From NCBI GenBank assembly GCA_010672165.1, contig JAAHHN010000006.1, positions 1 through 64,000 on the forward strand: 64,000 nucleotides of DNA. The letters run 5' to 3'. The notes under the pieces were generated by a model that worked only from the letters and a program-made list of their open reading frames with translations, was not told the DNA's origin and made no database searches. Of the stretch, positions 34,336-43,933 are shown piece by piece; position 1 is the stretch's first letter; every line of letters starts with the position of its first letter. This stretch comes from Spirulina sp. SIO3F2. Lineage in GTDB: Bacteria; Cyanobacteriota; Cyanobacteriia; Cyanobacteriales; Spirulinaceae. Both the position numbers and the translations under genes were made by a program.

Positions 34336-36942
34336 ATGATGCGATCACGCCTCCAATTTCCCCTACAAACCCTCCGACGCTATGGACGACAATGTTTAGC
34401 CTTTAGCTTTGGGCTGTTGCTGACCTGGATAGTTGCACAAGGAACAGTGCAAGTTGCCGCCCAAACCCAATCCCCTGTAACAGACTCAGACACCCCGATC
34501 GCCCAAGCCGCCCCTGACCCAACCGATGCCCTAACGCAAGGCCGCCGTTACTATCAGCAAGGCCGCTACGCCCAAGCCCAACAAGCCTGGGAGCAAGCCG
34601 TAACAGAATTTGCCCGGAACGGCGATCGCGCCCGCCAGGCCTTGGGTCTAAGCTACTTAGCGATGGTGCATCAAGATTTGGGAGATTGGTCAGCGGCGGA
34701 AAAAGCGATCGCTCAGAGCTTAGCCTTGCTCTCTCAAAATTCGGGTCAGTTCCCCACCATTGTGCTAGCTCAGGTTTTAAATACCCAAGCCAGCTTACAG
34801 TTCAACCAAAGTCAGTTTCAGCCCGCCTATCAAACCTGGCAACAGGCCCAAGCCCATTACACCGCAGCCGGAGACCAGCTTGGGGCTTGGGGCACACAAA
34901 TTAATCAAGCTCAAGCTCTCAAAGAACTGGGTTTTTATCGTCGAGCTACACAGATGCTGTTGGCTTTGAATACAGACCTCGCTGAATTACCGGATTCGGA
35001 GTTAAAGCTCTCCGGTTTGCAGACCCTGGGTAGTGCTCTGCAAGCGGTGGGGAATACCCCGATGAGCTATCAAGCGTTAGAGCAAGGGCTCACGATCGCT
35101 CAGGAATTAGGAGCAACACGCCAGATTAGCCGCCTGCATACCCAGATTGGCCGATTGGTGGCACAGCTCGGCGATTTGGATCGGGCGCTGGCCTATTTCC
35201 AAACCGCAGCCCGAGTTGCGGATCAAGCCATCGATCAGCTCCCCGCCAATTTGGAACTATTGAAGATTTATCGTTTGCAGTCCCGCTGGTCTGCGGCTGG
35301 TGCGATCGCCCCCCAACTCTATGAGCAGTTGGCCACCCTGCCCCCGAGCCGCACCCAACTTTATGGTGTGATTAACCTCGCTCATCAAGTCCAGCAATTG
35401 CCACCCGATACGCTGGGTCTGAGTTTCACCCAACTGGATATTCTCCTGCGCGATGCTGCCACCACCGCCGCGCAATTCCAAGACCACCGGGCGATCGCCC
35501 ATATCCTGCGCGAACGGGGCAATCTCTACGCTTTAGCTGAGCAACCCAGCCAAGCGATTGAGCTAATGGAACAGTCTGTCACCCTAGCACGGGCGCTGCC
35601 TGCGGAGGATGTGCTCTCGCAATCAGCTTGGCGCTTGGGACAACTGTTGGGAGCGTCGGGAGAGCGGGATGGGGCGATCGCGGCTTATATCGAAGCCGTC
35701 CAAGCCTTGCAATCGCTGCGGGGGGATTTAGTGGCGATTAACCAGGATCTGCAATTTTCGTTTCGGGAAGGGGTTGAACCCGTGTATCGAGAACTGGTTT
35801 CCCTGTTGCTGGCGACCCCCCAGCCCAGCCAGACCGAACTAGAGCAAGCACGCAACACGATTGAAGGCTTACAACTGGCGGAACTGGATAACTATTTTCA
35901 AGAAGCCTGCGCGGATCTCGAAGCCCAGAATATTGACCAAGCTGATCCGGCGGCGACGGTGTTTTACCCGATTATCTTGCCCGATAAGCTAGCGGTGATT
36001 CTGGCTCAAGCAGGGCAACCGCTGCGCTACTACCAAACTGCAATTCCCCAAGCGCAACTAGAGCAGCAACTCGATCAGTTATTGATGGATTTGCATCCAG
36101 CGGCGGATTATGAAAAGCGTCTTGCTAATGCTGGGCAGCTTTATGATTGGTTGATCCGGCCAGCCCAAGCGCAGCAAGCCTTGCACAACACTAAAACCTT
36201 GGTCTTTGTGTTGGATGGCATGTTACGGAATATTCCCATGTCGGTGCTCTATGATGGCGAGCACTATTTAATTGAGCAATATGCGATCGCCTTCTCACCG
36301 GGTTTGCAATTGCTTCAGGGCCAACCGTTGAGCGATCGCAACTTGGATGCGGTGGTGGGGGGGATTAGCGCCGCACGGGGTCAGTTTCGGGCGCTACCGG
36401 AAGTGGAGCGGGAAGTGGAACGCATTGCCCAACAAACAGATTCCACCACCTTAATCAATGCCGAATTTACCAGCGCTGCGGTGAGCCAGGCCGTGCAAAC
36501 CCGACCGATTGATGTGGTGCATCTGGCGACTCATGGTCAGTTTAGCTCTAACCCTGAAGAAACATTTTTCTTGACCTGGAACGGCCGGATTAATGTTCGG
36601 GAATTGGCCGACATTTTGCAAAATCGCCAGCAGGCGGAGGGTAAACCTATTGAGCTACTGGTGCTGAGTGCCTGCGATACTGCAACGGGAGACGATCGGG
36701 CAACCTTGGGGTTGGCGGGGTTAGCGGTGAAATCGGGTGTACGTTCTACGGTCGCCACTCTCTGGCCGATTAAAGATCAAGTGGCGGCACAATTAATGAT
36801 CGACTTCTACGAGCAGTTACTGACGCCGGGGGTGACACGCGCCGAAGCCCTACGCCAAGCCCAACTGCGCTTGCTGGCCCAACCCGATTATCAAGACCCA
36901 TTTTTTTGGTCGCCTTATATCTTGGTGGGGAATTGGCGTTGA
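34336..36942 (+). CDS. CHAT-domain protein with TPR repeats
   Basis: An 868-residue protein. An N-terminal signal/membrane segment (CLAFSFGLLLTWIVAQGTVQ) is followed by many TPR units (GRRYYQQGRYAQAQQAWEQA, and others to about residue 480). The C-terminal CHAT domain has the caspase-like catalytic dyad His733 (VVHLATHGQFSS) and Cys780 (LLVLSACDTATGD), then VRSTVATLWPIKD and the end FWSPYILVGNWR. It is a probable periplasmic or membrane-attached cysteine protease. The gene follows the exoprotein, as in many cyanobacteria, and may process or regulate it. The dyad is intact. Confidence 0.9.
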   Translation: MMRSRLQFPLQTLRRYGRQCLAFSFGLLLTWIVAQGTVQVAAQTQSPVTDSDTPIAQAAPDPTDALTQGRRYYQQGRYAQAQQAWEQAVTEFARNGDRARQALGLSYLAMVHQDLGDWSAAEKAIAQSLALLSQNSGQFPTIVLAQVLNTQASLQFNQSQFQPAYQTWQQAQAHYTAAGDQLGAWGTQINQAQALKELGFYRRATQMLLALNTDLAELPDSELKLSGLQTLGSALQAVGNTPMSYQALEQGLTIAQELGATRQISRLHTQIGRLVAQLGDLDRALAYFQTAARVADQAIDQLPANLELLKIYRLQSRWSAAGAIAPQLYEQLATLPPSRTQLYGVINLAHQVQQLPPDTLGLSFTQLDILLRDAATTAAQFQDHRAIAHILRERGNLYALAEQPSQAIELMEQSVTLARALPAEDVLSQSAWRLGQLLGASGERDGAIAAYIEAVQALQSLRGDLVAINQDLQFSFREGVEPVYRELVSLLLATPQPSQTELEQARNTIEGLQLAELDNYFQEACADLEAQNIDQADPAATVFYPIILPDKLAVILAQAGQPLRYYQTAIPQAQLEQQLDQLLMDLHPAADYEKRLANAGQLYDWLIRPAQAQQALHNTKTLVFVLDGMLRNIPMSVLYDGEHYLIEQYAIAFSPGLQLLQGQPLSDRNLDAVVGGISAARGQFRALPEVEREVERIAQQTDSTTLINAEFTSAAVSQAVQTRPIDVVHLATHGQFSSNPEETFFLTWNGRINVRELADILQNRQQAEGKPIELLVLSACDTATGDDRATLGLAGLAVKSGVRSTVATLWPIKDQVAAQLMIDFYEQLLTPGVTRAEALRQAQLRLLAQPDYQDPFFWSPYILVGNWR

Positions 36943-37373
36943 GTCTGTCTAATTTATCGCAAGCCACCCATATTTATGGTCATGCCCAGCGAGCAATTTC
37001 TTGCGAAAAAAGAATAATAAATGTTTTTTTGTCCGGATTGGGCTGAGTCATCCTTGAAGGGTGTATGCAATTAACCTATCGGTTCTTGCTCCCTTGAGCT
37101 GGGTTGATAGTTTTAGGCAAAACTGAATCCAGATATCTAGCTCAATCGCTGATGTTTAGGGGTGCGATCGCCAATTGGACAAACTAAAAAATCAATTCTT
37201 AACCTGGACTTTTCACGTGATGAAAACTATTGAGCCAAATCACTGACGACTACGGTGAAATTGTTTATTATATAAACTGAACGCTCTATTTGAGTAAAGT
37301 TCAGGGATGGCATCCTCACCAGTATTCCCTCACCTTTTAAGACTGACCTGTTCGCATTCGGAGTTTCACCCCC
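36943..37373. other. Intergenic region before the DUF928 gene
   Basis: 431 bases with no gene or clear repeat. It includes a single HIP1-like site and AT-rich segments near 37240-37300 that could hold the promoter. Confidence 0.45.
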
Positions 37374-38510
37374 ATGCAATTCCCCAACCGCCGCTTATTT
37401 TCCCAGCCCTTGGGTTTGCTACTCTTGGCAAGCTCACTGCTGAGTCCCAGTCTATTAACCCATCATGCGCAGGCTCTGACCCCAGATGGGGAGGGAAGTC
37501 GCGCTCAGGTTGCCTCTTTTCAGGACGCCGACTGGAACTTGATTCCTTATCCCGACCAAAATGCACCCACCCAAAGCCGGGGCGGGGCGTCTCGTAGTGG
37601 AGAGTGGAACTTAATTTCTTACCCAGATCAAGGTGCGCCCACCCAGAGCCGCGGTGGGGCCTCTCGAAACGGAGAATGGAATCTAATTCCTTATCCTGAC
37701 CAGGGCACACCGTCTCAGAGTCGCGGTGGCGCATCCCGAAACGGAGAATGGAACCTGATTCCCTATCCCGACCAAGGCACACCATCCCAAAGTCGCGGTG
37801 GCGCGTCCCGAAACGGAGAATGGAATCTGATTCCCTATCCTGACCAAGGCACACCATCCCAAAGCCGAGGTGGGACATCCCGTGATGGGGAATGGAACTT
37901 GGTTCCTTATCCTGACCAAGGTATCCCTGCCCAAAGCCGTGGTGGGTCTTCTCGCCGTACAGATTTGCCCCAAGATATGGTCACCCTGATGCCTGAGATT
38001 GGCTACGGTCTCACCGTCTCCAGCCATCCCACGTTTTTCTTCTATTTACCCGATTCTAATGCTCAGGCGGGTTTGTTCCGCTTGAAGGATGCAGAGGGTA
38101 AAGTCCTCTATGAACAAGCGATTGAGCAACCGAATCAGGCCGGAATTGTGGCGATCGCCCTGCCGGAGCAGTTGCCTGAATTAACTATTGGAGACTATTA
38201 CCAATGGTATGTTGTCCTCCAATCTGAGGGTAAATTCCGGCCCTCCAGCCCCTTTATCGATGGTTGGGTGCAACGGGTTGAGCCAACTCCGCAGGTTCAG
38301 CAGGCTGAGGCGGGTGATAATGTCTTGGGTTATGCCCAAGCTCTCACCCATCAGAATGTGTGGTACGACACCCTGACCGCCATCAATACCATCCGCACCG
38401 CACAACCCCATTCCGTTGAGGCTCAACAGCAATGGCAAGCGTTACTCACCTCTGTCAGTTTAGAGGCGCTGGTTGATGCCCCCGTGGTGGTTCAAGGCAC
38501 ATCGCATTAA
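37374..38510 (+). CDS. DUF928 protein with six 24-residue tandem repeats
   Basis: A 378-residue secreted protein. A signal peptide (RRLFSQPLGLLLLASSLLSP) is followed by six tandem 24-residue units between about residues 53 and 196. Each has the form GEWNLIPYPDQG, then TPSQSRGGASRN. The DUF928 domain follows (GYGLTVSSHPTFFFYLPDSN ... YYQWYVVLQSEGKFRPSSPF, then IDGWVQRVEP). DUF928 genes typically sit next to CHAT and haemagglutinin genes in cyanobacteria; the molecular role is unknown. The repeat block is unusual: DUF928 proteins normally have only one such Arg/Gly-rich linker. Confidence 0.85.
   Translation: MQFPNRRLFSQPLGLLLLASSLLSPSLLTHHAQALTPDGEGSRAQVASFQDADWNLIPYPDQNAPTQSRGGASRSGEWNLISYPDQGAPTQSRGGASRNGEWNLIPYPDQGTPSQSRGGASRNGEWNLIPYPDQGTPSQSRGGASRNGEWNLIPYPDQGTPSQSRGGTSRDGEWNLVPYPDQGIPAQSRGGSSRRTDLPQDMVTLMPEIGYGLTVSSHPTFFFYLPDSNAQAGLFRLKDAEGKVLYEQAIEQPNQAGIVAIALPEQLPELTIGDYYQWYVVLQSEGKFRPSSPFIDGWVQRVEPTPQVQQAEAGDNVLGYAQALTHQNVWYDTLTAINTIRTAQPHSVEAQQQWQALLTSVSLEALVDAPVVVQGTSH
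37530..37961 (+). repeat. Six in-frame 72-bp tandem repeats
   Basis: Six copies of a 72-bp unit inside the DUF928 gene. Copies 3, 4 and 5 are almost identical at DNA level, while the outer ones are more diverged. This pattern is expected from recent slippage or unequal recombination, so copy number may vary between strains. Confidence 0.9.
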
Positions 38511-38765
38511 GTGCTTTGAACACAGAATAATTAGATCTCTTGCATTAGTTGGTCTGGTGAACAGATTGAAGTATCTGCGCCTGTTCTACGGTTTGACCTC
38601 TGAGATAACCGTAGTGCAGGCATCTTTTGCTGGAACTTGATGAATAATCATCAAGACAAATACGATGAAGTGGTGTTTTGGAGACATTCAAATTTGCATA
38701 ACGGTAGCTCCCCCCTCATGATTGAAGTGATGCTTCAAGTGCTATGCCAACGTTGTGGTTAGAAT
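38511..38765. other. Intergenic region before the CHASE2 cyclase gene
   Basis: 255 bases without a recognisable gene, repeat or strong promoter match. Confidence 0.4.
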
Positions 38766-40874
38766 ATGTTTCGCCGCCCCTTCCAGTTGCCTTTATCTGT
38801 CCGGTCAACGGGGCCGTTGTGGTTGGGGATTATCCTTTCAATCATCACCATCGATCACTGGGGGCTGCTCCATCGCTTAGAGTGGGGGGTTCGGGATCAA
38901 TGGGTTCAGCTCCACACGCTTATGAACCAAGAGTCGGATATCGTTATTGTCACGATTGATGAGCAAGATATCCAACAAATCGGTGATTGGCCAATCCCAG
39001 ATCGGGATTTAGCGCAGGTCTTACGCAATATTCATGCCCAAGGCCCCACTGCCATTGGGATGGATCTCTATCGGGATTTGCCGGAGGAGCCTGGCCATGA
39101 AGAACTTCTAGAGGTCTATCGCACAGTTCCCGAACTGGTGGGTATTGAAAAAATTGCAGGCGATCGCGTCCCCCCACCCCCCGTTTTACAAGAGCAGGGT
39201 CAAGTGGCAATCGCGGATCTGGTGCCTGACCCCGATCGCACCATTCGTCGCGGTCTGCTTTCCGTAACAGATGCGGCCGATGGCGATCGCTTTAAATTGT
39301 CCCTAGGCGCGAGCGTGGCACTGCAACATCTCGCCAAACGCCATGGCATTACCCCCAAGTCCATCAATGACAAGCGTCAACTCTTACAGTTGGGTGAAGC
39401 TCGCTTGATTCCCCTCCGGCATGGGGCGGGCGGTTATGCCAATGAGGATCTGGAGGGGTATCAAATCCTCCTGAATTGGTGGACTAATACGGATGGCTAT
39501 ACCCAGGTGCGGTTTCGAGATGTGCTCGACGATCGCATTTCGGCTGACCTGATGCGCGATCGTATTGTTTTGATCGGCTCGATCGCAAGCAGCACCAACG
39601 ATTTAATCGATACGCCTTATAGCACTGCCTTATTTGAAGCCCACACGCCTATGCCTGGGGTGATGATCCATGCCAATGTAGCCAGCCAATTGCTCCAAAG
39701 CGCCCTCACGGGTCGCCCCGCCCTCCGCAGTTTTACCCAACCGGGGCAATGGCTTTGGATTATGCTTTGGGCAACCTGGGGCATCTGGGGGAGTGGGCTT
39801 TGGGTGCAAACTCAAACCACACAGCAATGGTGGCAAAGCCGGGTGTTGTTATTTACCCTCCTGAGCTTGGCGGGTTTGGGTCTGGGGAGCTATTGGGCCT
39901 TCGGTTGGAGCATTGTTATTCCCATCACCGCCCCCAGTCTGGCGTTTGTTTTGGGGGTGGTGGGGTCGAGTAATGCCTATAAACAAAAGTGTTTAATTGA
40001 GGCGAATCAGTCCTTAGCGAGCTATGCCCAGCAGTTAGAAGCGCTCAACGCAGCCTATGAACATTTTGTCCCTGCTCAGTTTTTAAATCTACTCGAAAAA
40101 GACAGTATTGTTGATGTGGAGCTGGGCGATCAAACGGAACGGGAAATGACGATTCTGTTCTCTGATATTCGCAACTTCACCCGTCTTTCGGAGCAAATGA
40201 CGCCTGCTGAAAATTTTGCGTTTATTAATCGCTATTTAAAATGTATGGAGCCCCAGATTAAACGACATCGGGGCTTTGTGGATAAGTATATTGGGGATGC
40301 GATCATGGCGTTATTTCCCCATACTGCTGATGATGCCCTGTCCAGCGCGATCGCGATGCTCCAAGCCCTAAAAGACTATAACAACTTCGAGCATGACCCC
40401 AGCCAAACTCAGTCTCTGAGTATCGGGATTGGTTTGCATACGGGCTATTTAATGTTGGGTACCGTGGGGGGCTCAGATCGTATGGATGGTACGGTAATTG
40501 GCAATTCTGTTAATCTGGCGGCTCGGGTAGAAGAACTCACCAAAGAATATGGGGTTTCGCTATTGATTACCCAGCAGACTCTTGCTGCTTTAGAGAAAGC
40601 CCAAGACTATGATCTGCGGTTTGTGGATCAACTCAAAGCCCGGGGTAAAACAGAAGCGATCGCACTCTTTGAAGTCTTCTCGGCCGATCCCCCTGACTTG
40701 AGAACGGCCAAGAATTTCACGAAGGGAAAATTCGAGCGGGCGGTATTGTTATTTAAAAGAGAAAAAATTCAGGAGGCGAGTCTATTGTTTCAGGATTGTT
40801 TGATGTCCCATGATGGCGATCGCGTGGCGGCTTATTATGTTAGAAAATGTGAGGAGCTTCAAGATTTTGTTTGA
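38766..40874 (+). CDS. CHASE2-domain class III adenylate/guanylate cyclase
   Basis: A 702-residue membrane protein. An N-terminal helix leads to an extracytoplasmic CHASE2 sensor (VIVTIDEQDIQQIGDWPIPD ... GPTAIGMDLYRDLPEEPG ... DRIVLIGSIASSTND), then three membrane helices (about residues 325-405). A class III catalytic domain follows with metal-binding Asp467 (FSDIRNFTRLSEQM) and Asp511 (YIGDAIMALFPH) and the pair IGLHTGYLMLGTVGG and GNSVNLAARVE. It should make cAMP or cGMP; the choice was not decided. CHASE2 cyclases often accompany CHAT/DUF928/haemagglutinin genes, which suggests sensing linked to surface-protein production. Confidence 0.9.
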   Translation: MFRRPFQLPLSVRSTGPLWLGIILSIITIDHWGLLHRLEWGVRDQWVQLHTLMNQESDIVIVTIDEQDIQQIGDWPIPDRDLAQVLRNIHAQGPTAIGMDLYRDLPEEPGHEELLEVYRTVPELVGIEKIAGDRVPPPPVLQEQGQVAIADLVPDPDRTIRRGLLSVTDAADGDRFKLSLGASVALQHLAKRHGITPKSINDKRQLLQLGEARLIPLRHGAGGYANEDLEGYQILLNWWTNTDGYTQVRFRDVLDDRISADLMRDRIVLIGSIASSTNDLIDTPYSTALFEAHTPMPGVMIHANVASQLLQSALTGRPALRSFTQPGQWLWIMLWATWGIWGSGLWVQTQTTQQWWQSRVLLFTLLSLAGLGLGSYWAFGWSIVIPITAPSLAFVLGVVGSSNAYKQKCLIEANQSLASYAQQLEALNAAYEHFVPAQFLNLLEKDSIVDVELGDQTEREMTILFSDIRNFTRLSEQMTPAENFAFINRYLKCMEPQIKRHRGFVDKYIGDAIMALFPHTADDALSSAIAMLQALKDYNNFEHDPSQTQSLSIGIGLHTGYLMLGTVGGSDRMDGTVIGNSVNLAARVEELTKEYGVSLLITQQTLAALEKAQDYDLRFVDQLKARGKTEAIALFEVFSADPPDLRTAKNFTKGKFERAVLLFKREKIQEASLLFQDCLMSHDGDRVAAYYVRKCEELQDFV

Positions 40875-40961
40875 GCCGCAGGTATGAGAGCATGAGGCTC
40901 AATGCATTGTCTATCATTTCTCTATTAAGCAAACGAAAGAAGGATAAAGTGAGCGCCTCCC

Positions 40962-42872
40962 TTACTCATCGTTCACCATTGCATTTGCTTCTAACTGCCC
41001 CTGATATTCTTGAGCAAGCTGCCACAACTCCTGAGTCGATCGCGCCTCCCTCACCGCCTCCCGTAACGCCCCAAGAACCTGTTCATAGCGATCGCGGCTC
41101 GGCAATTGACTATCCACTGCGCGAATCTTGGGATGAGCTGTCGCCGAAGACTGCTCGTTAGAACTAAAGAGCGCCTCATGCAACTTTTCTCCTGGACGCA
41201 GCCCCATAATCTGAATCGGAATATCGACGCCCGGTTGATACCCCGCTAGATAAATCATTTGCTCAGCGAGATCATAAATGCGCACCGGTTCCCCCATATC
41301 CAGGATGAGGATCTGACCTGATTTCCCTACTGCCAGACTTTGAACCACTAACTGCGCTGCTTCTGGTGTGGTCATAAAATACCGAGTCATGGCCGCATCA
41401 GTGACCGTGACCGGCCCACCCCGCTCGATCTGCGCTTGGAAAATCGGTACCACACTGCCCCGACTGCCCAGCACATTGCCAAACCGTACCGTCAAAAAGC
41501 GGGTTTTACTCTGAGCCGCCAACGGACGGACAAGCAACTCTGCTAAACGCTTACTCAAGCCCATAAAGTTAGCCGGGTCAACCGCTTTATCCGTGGAAAT
41601 CATCACGAAGGCTTGTACACCGGCCTGAGCAGCCAACTGAGCCAAGGTCGCCGAAGCTAGGGTATTGTTTTCCAGGGCTTCGGTGGGATTATGCTCCATC
41701 AACGGCACATGCTTATGGGCAGCCGCATGGAATAAAAGATGGGGCTGCCAGGTTTGCAGCAACTGTTCAATCCGCTTGGTATGACGAATATCGGCAATCA
41801 GCGCCTGAGTTTCCAGATGGGGGAAGGTGCGCATGAGTTCTTGCTGGATATTGAAGATGCTATTTTCCCCACGCCCCAACAGCAAGAGGCGTTGTGGCTT
41901 TAGACGGGCAAGCTGGCGGCAAATTTCGGAGCCGATCGTCCCCCCTGCGCCCGTGACTAAAACTGTTTTTTGGTAAACCTGCTCACTTGCAGCAGGGAAC
42001 TGGGTTGCAAACTCGGCTGCAAAATCGAGATGAATTTCGGGGCGACCCAAAATATCCTGAATTTGCAAGGGGCGCACCTGGGGAGTCAGGGAGCGATCGC
42101 GCAGCAGTTCGGTCTGACCCGGCAGGATCTTGAGCTGGAAGGGCGTATTATGGAGCTGGTCAACAATGCGGCGAATTTCTGAAGTCGGTGCTGAGGGCAT
42201 CGCAATCAATACATCCTCCACCTGCTGGGTTTGAGCGATCGCCAACAGTTGCTCCGTCGTCCCCAAAACCCGGACGCCTTCGACTCGACGGCTGACTTTG
42301 GTACGATCGTCGTCAATAAAGCCCACTACATTTATGGCTAAATCAGGGGTTTGTAGAATTTCCTGTACCAGCATGACCCCGGCTTGTCCTGCCCCAATCA
42401 CCAGCACCCGTCGACAGAGCTGCGTCTTTTTTCTAATCCCCCACAGGGGCTGGCGGACTAAGCGCCGACGGGCATAGCGAATGACCACCATCCCCATCAG
42501 GCAAAAGCTCCAATCGATTACCGCGACCCCCAGCGGTATACCCAGGGATGACCCCCCTAAGCGGGGCAACATTAACCGAGTTACCACCAACACCAACAGG
42601 GAATAAAAGCTAACGGCATTGAGTAAGCGAATAAAGTCATTGAGGCCAAACAAGCGCCAGATCTGTTGATATAAACCAAAGAAGAGTTGTGTGGTGAAGC
42701 GTCCAGGAATCGCCACTAGGGGTAAGACCCAAGCGAGGGTTTGGTAACCTGGCTCAATTTGCCCTTCAAATCGCACCAAGAAGGCGATATAGCAAGCGAG
42801 AAATGCCCAAGCTGCATCTAGGATTACTTGGGCAAAACGGTAGATGGAGGGGGTTTTCGAAGGGATACGCAT
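40962..42872 (-). CDS. Polysaccharide biosynthesis nucleoside-diphosphate-sugar epimerase/dehydratase (CapD/FlaA1-like)
   Basis: About 636 residues from the ATG at 42872 (MRIPSKTPSIYRFAQVILD); a further 15 codons upstream come from a repeat-like region. The N-terminus has four membrane helices. A CoA-binding-like Rossmann fold follows (VLVIGAGQAGVMLVQEILQ). The catalytic short-chain dehydrogenase domain has GAGGTIGSEICRQLARLKPQ as NAD(P) site, DIRHTKRIE and the STDKAVDPANFMGLSKR region, where the usual Tyr of YxxxK is replaced by Met. That substitution is normal in this 4,6-dehydratase/5-epimerase subgroup. It makes activated sugars for capsule or O-antigen. Confidence 0.88.
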   Translation of the reverse strand: MRIPSKTPSIYRFAQVILDAAWAFLACYIAFLVRFEGQIEPGYQTLAWVLPLVAIPGRFTTQLFFGLYQQIWRLFGLNDFIRLLNAVSFYSLLVLVVTRLMLPRLGGSSLGIPLGVAVIDWSFCLMGMVVIRYARRRLVRQPLWGIRKKTQLCRRVLVIGAGQAGVMLVQEILQTPDLAINVVGFIDDDRTKVSRRVEGVRVLGTTEQLLAIAQTQQVEDVLIAMPSAPTSEIRRIVDQLHNTPFQLKILPGQTELLRDRSLTPQVRPLQIQDILGRPEIHLDFAAEFATQFPAASEQVYQKTVLVTGAGGTIGSEICRQLARLKPQRLLLLGRGENSIFNIQQELMRTFPHLETQALIADIRHTKRIEQLLQTWQPHLLFHAAAHKHVPLMEHNPTEALENNTLASATLAQLAAQAGVQAFVMISTDKAVDPANFMGLSKRLAELLVRPLAAQSKTRFLTVRFGNVLGSRGSVVPIFQAQIERGGPVTVTDAAMTRYFMTTPEAAQLVVQSLAVGKSGQILILDMGEPVRIYDLAEQMIYLAGYQPGVDIPIQIMGLRPGEKLHEALFSSNEQSSATAHPKIRAVDSQLPSRDRYEQVLGALREAVREARSTQELWQLAQEYQGQLEANAMVNDE

Positions 42873-42879
42873 AGAACAA

Positions 42880-42945
42880 TAGAGTTCACAATTCGGGTTT
42901 CGGGGTTCAGGGTTCAAGGTTCAGAGTTTTCTGAGTTTAGGGTTG
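42880..42945. repeat. Degenerate TTCAGGG heptamer repeats
   Basis: A run of GGTTTCGGGGTTCAGGGTTC, AAGGTTCAGAGTTT and TGAGTTTAGGGTTG, directly in front of the epimerase gene. The same heptamer type occurs near 43136-43178, 58557-58600 and, reversed, 59931-59962. Such short tandem repeats are common in filamentous cyanobacteria. Confidence 0.6.
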
Positions 42946-43297
42946 TCTGGCGTGCTCATGGTTTTTTCTCCAGGAAGGTTCCAGCCATGCCTTTCAACCC
43001 AAACACTTACGCAATCGACCCACATTGTTAAGCTGATGCAGCCTGTGTATCAAGGCGATGAAAACTCCAGAACAGCCTTGAACTCATAACTCTACCAATC
43101 GATGATTACTCCTCCAAACTCAGACGTTTAAATCTCAGCGAAGTTCAGAGGTCAGAGTTTAGAATTCAGGGTTTAGCATTGTTCCGTGTGAACATTGCCC
43201 ATCAGATCAGGACTTTGGCGTGTTACATGTACTCGGTCTCATTTGGACAAGGCTGCGGGAACTCCTCAAGATTCTGTCTGTAGCGATAACTCCGAAC
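42946..43297. other. Intergenic region with heptamer repeats
   Basis: 352 bases without a gene. It contains a second heptamer patch (about 43136-43178: AGTTCAGAGGTCAGAGTTTAG) and a degenerate relative of the ATTGCCCA palindrome near 43190-43205. Confidence 0.45.
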
Positions 43298-43933
43298 TTA
43301 TTGACTCCGTCGCCGCCAGAGCACGATACCCATGGCCAAGAGTGCGATCGCGCCCCCAGTGATGAGTGCAATTAATCTAGGTGAACGCTGATCAGATGGG
43401 AGCGTCAGATCTGCCGATGAAGCGATCGTCTCAGATCCATTGTCTGAAGGATTCTTGGACTGTGCCTCTGGCTGCGTTGGCGATTTTAGCGCGGAACCCG
43501 CCGCCACCAGCACATCAAACCGTAACTCAAAGGGTGCAAAGTCTTTCTCTGTTTGGGGTTGCCCAGTTAAGACCAACTCATAAGCCCCCACTGTGGGAAA
43601 GGTGAACTGCGCACCGGGAATATCTGCATAGCCCTCAGCTGATACAGGGTTGAGAGGAGGCTCAAGGATGGGCTGTGCCTCTGCCGGGGTAGCATAAACG
43701 GCCAGAGCACAATCACAAGCCGCTAGAGGAATCGATTGACCGCCTTTACGTGTCAGGGCAAACCAGATCTCGGTGACTTCACCAGCTTTAGGTGTGTCAT
43801 CCGGCTCAATATGCAGCGTGGCCCCCACATCAGTGCTCAGCTCCACTTGATGGGCGAGGCTAGTCTGTGGCGTGATGTTCAGTACAACAAGGTTGAGGCT
43901 GGTGAGGGCGAGACGGAGAAGAAAGTGCCGCAT
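43298..43933 (-). CDS. Secreted protein with C-terminal membrane anchor, hypothetical (211 aa)
   Basis: A signal peptide (LRLALTSLNLVVLNITPQTS, then LAHQ) is followed by a beta-rich domain with DDTPKAGEVTEIWFALTRKG, CDCALAVYATP and PTVGAYELVLTGQ. A Ser/Pro-rich stretch and a C-terminal membrane helix (LIALITGGAIALLAMGIVLW) complete it. The fold resembles small FixH- or CopC-like periplasmic metal-handling domains, and the CDC pair could bind metal, but this is inference. It overlaps the end of the upstream TauE/UreH-like gene by 74 bp, so the two are translationally coupled and probably act together in metal transport. Confidence 0.6.
   Translation of the reverse strand: MRHFLLRLALTSLNLVVLNITPQTSLAHQVELSTDVGATLHIEPDDTPKAGEVTEIWFALTRKGGQSIPLAACDCALAVYATPAEAQPILEPPLNPVSAEGYADIPGAQFTFPTVGAYELVLTGQPQTEKDFAPFELRFDVLVAAGSALKSPTQPEAQSKNPSDNGSETIASSADLTLPSDQRSPRLIALITGGAIALLAMGIVLWRRRSQ

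Noticed and set aside
37530-37961. CRISPR array reading of the 72-bp repeats
   Set aside because: The repeats are contiguous, in frame and without unique spacers; they encode protein repeats.
40871-41161. 96-residue plus-strand frame after the CHASE2 cyclase
   Set aside because: Mostly antisense to the C-terminus of the epimerase gene, with no recognisable domain.
42880-43178. CRISPR or origin reading of the heptamer repeats
   Set aside because: Units are short and degenerate, without spacer structure or DnaA-box pattern.
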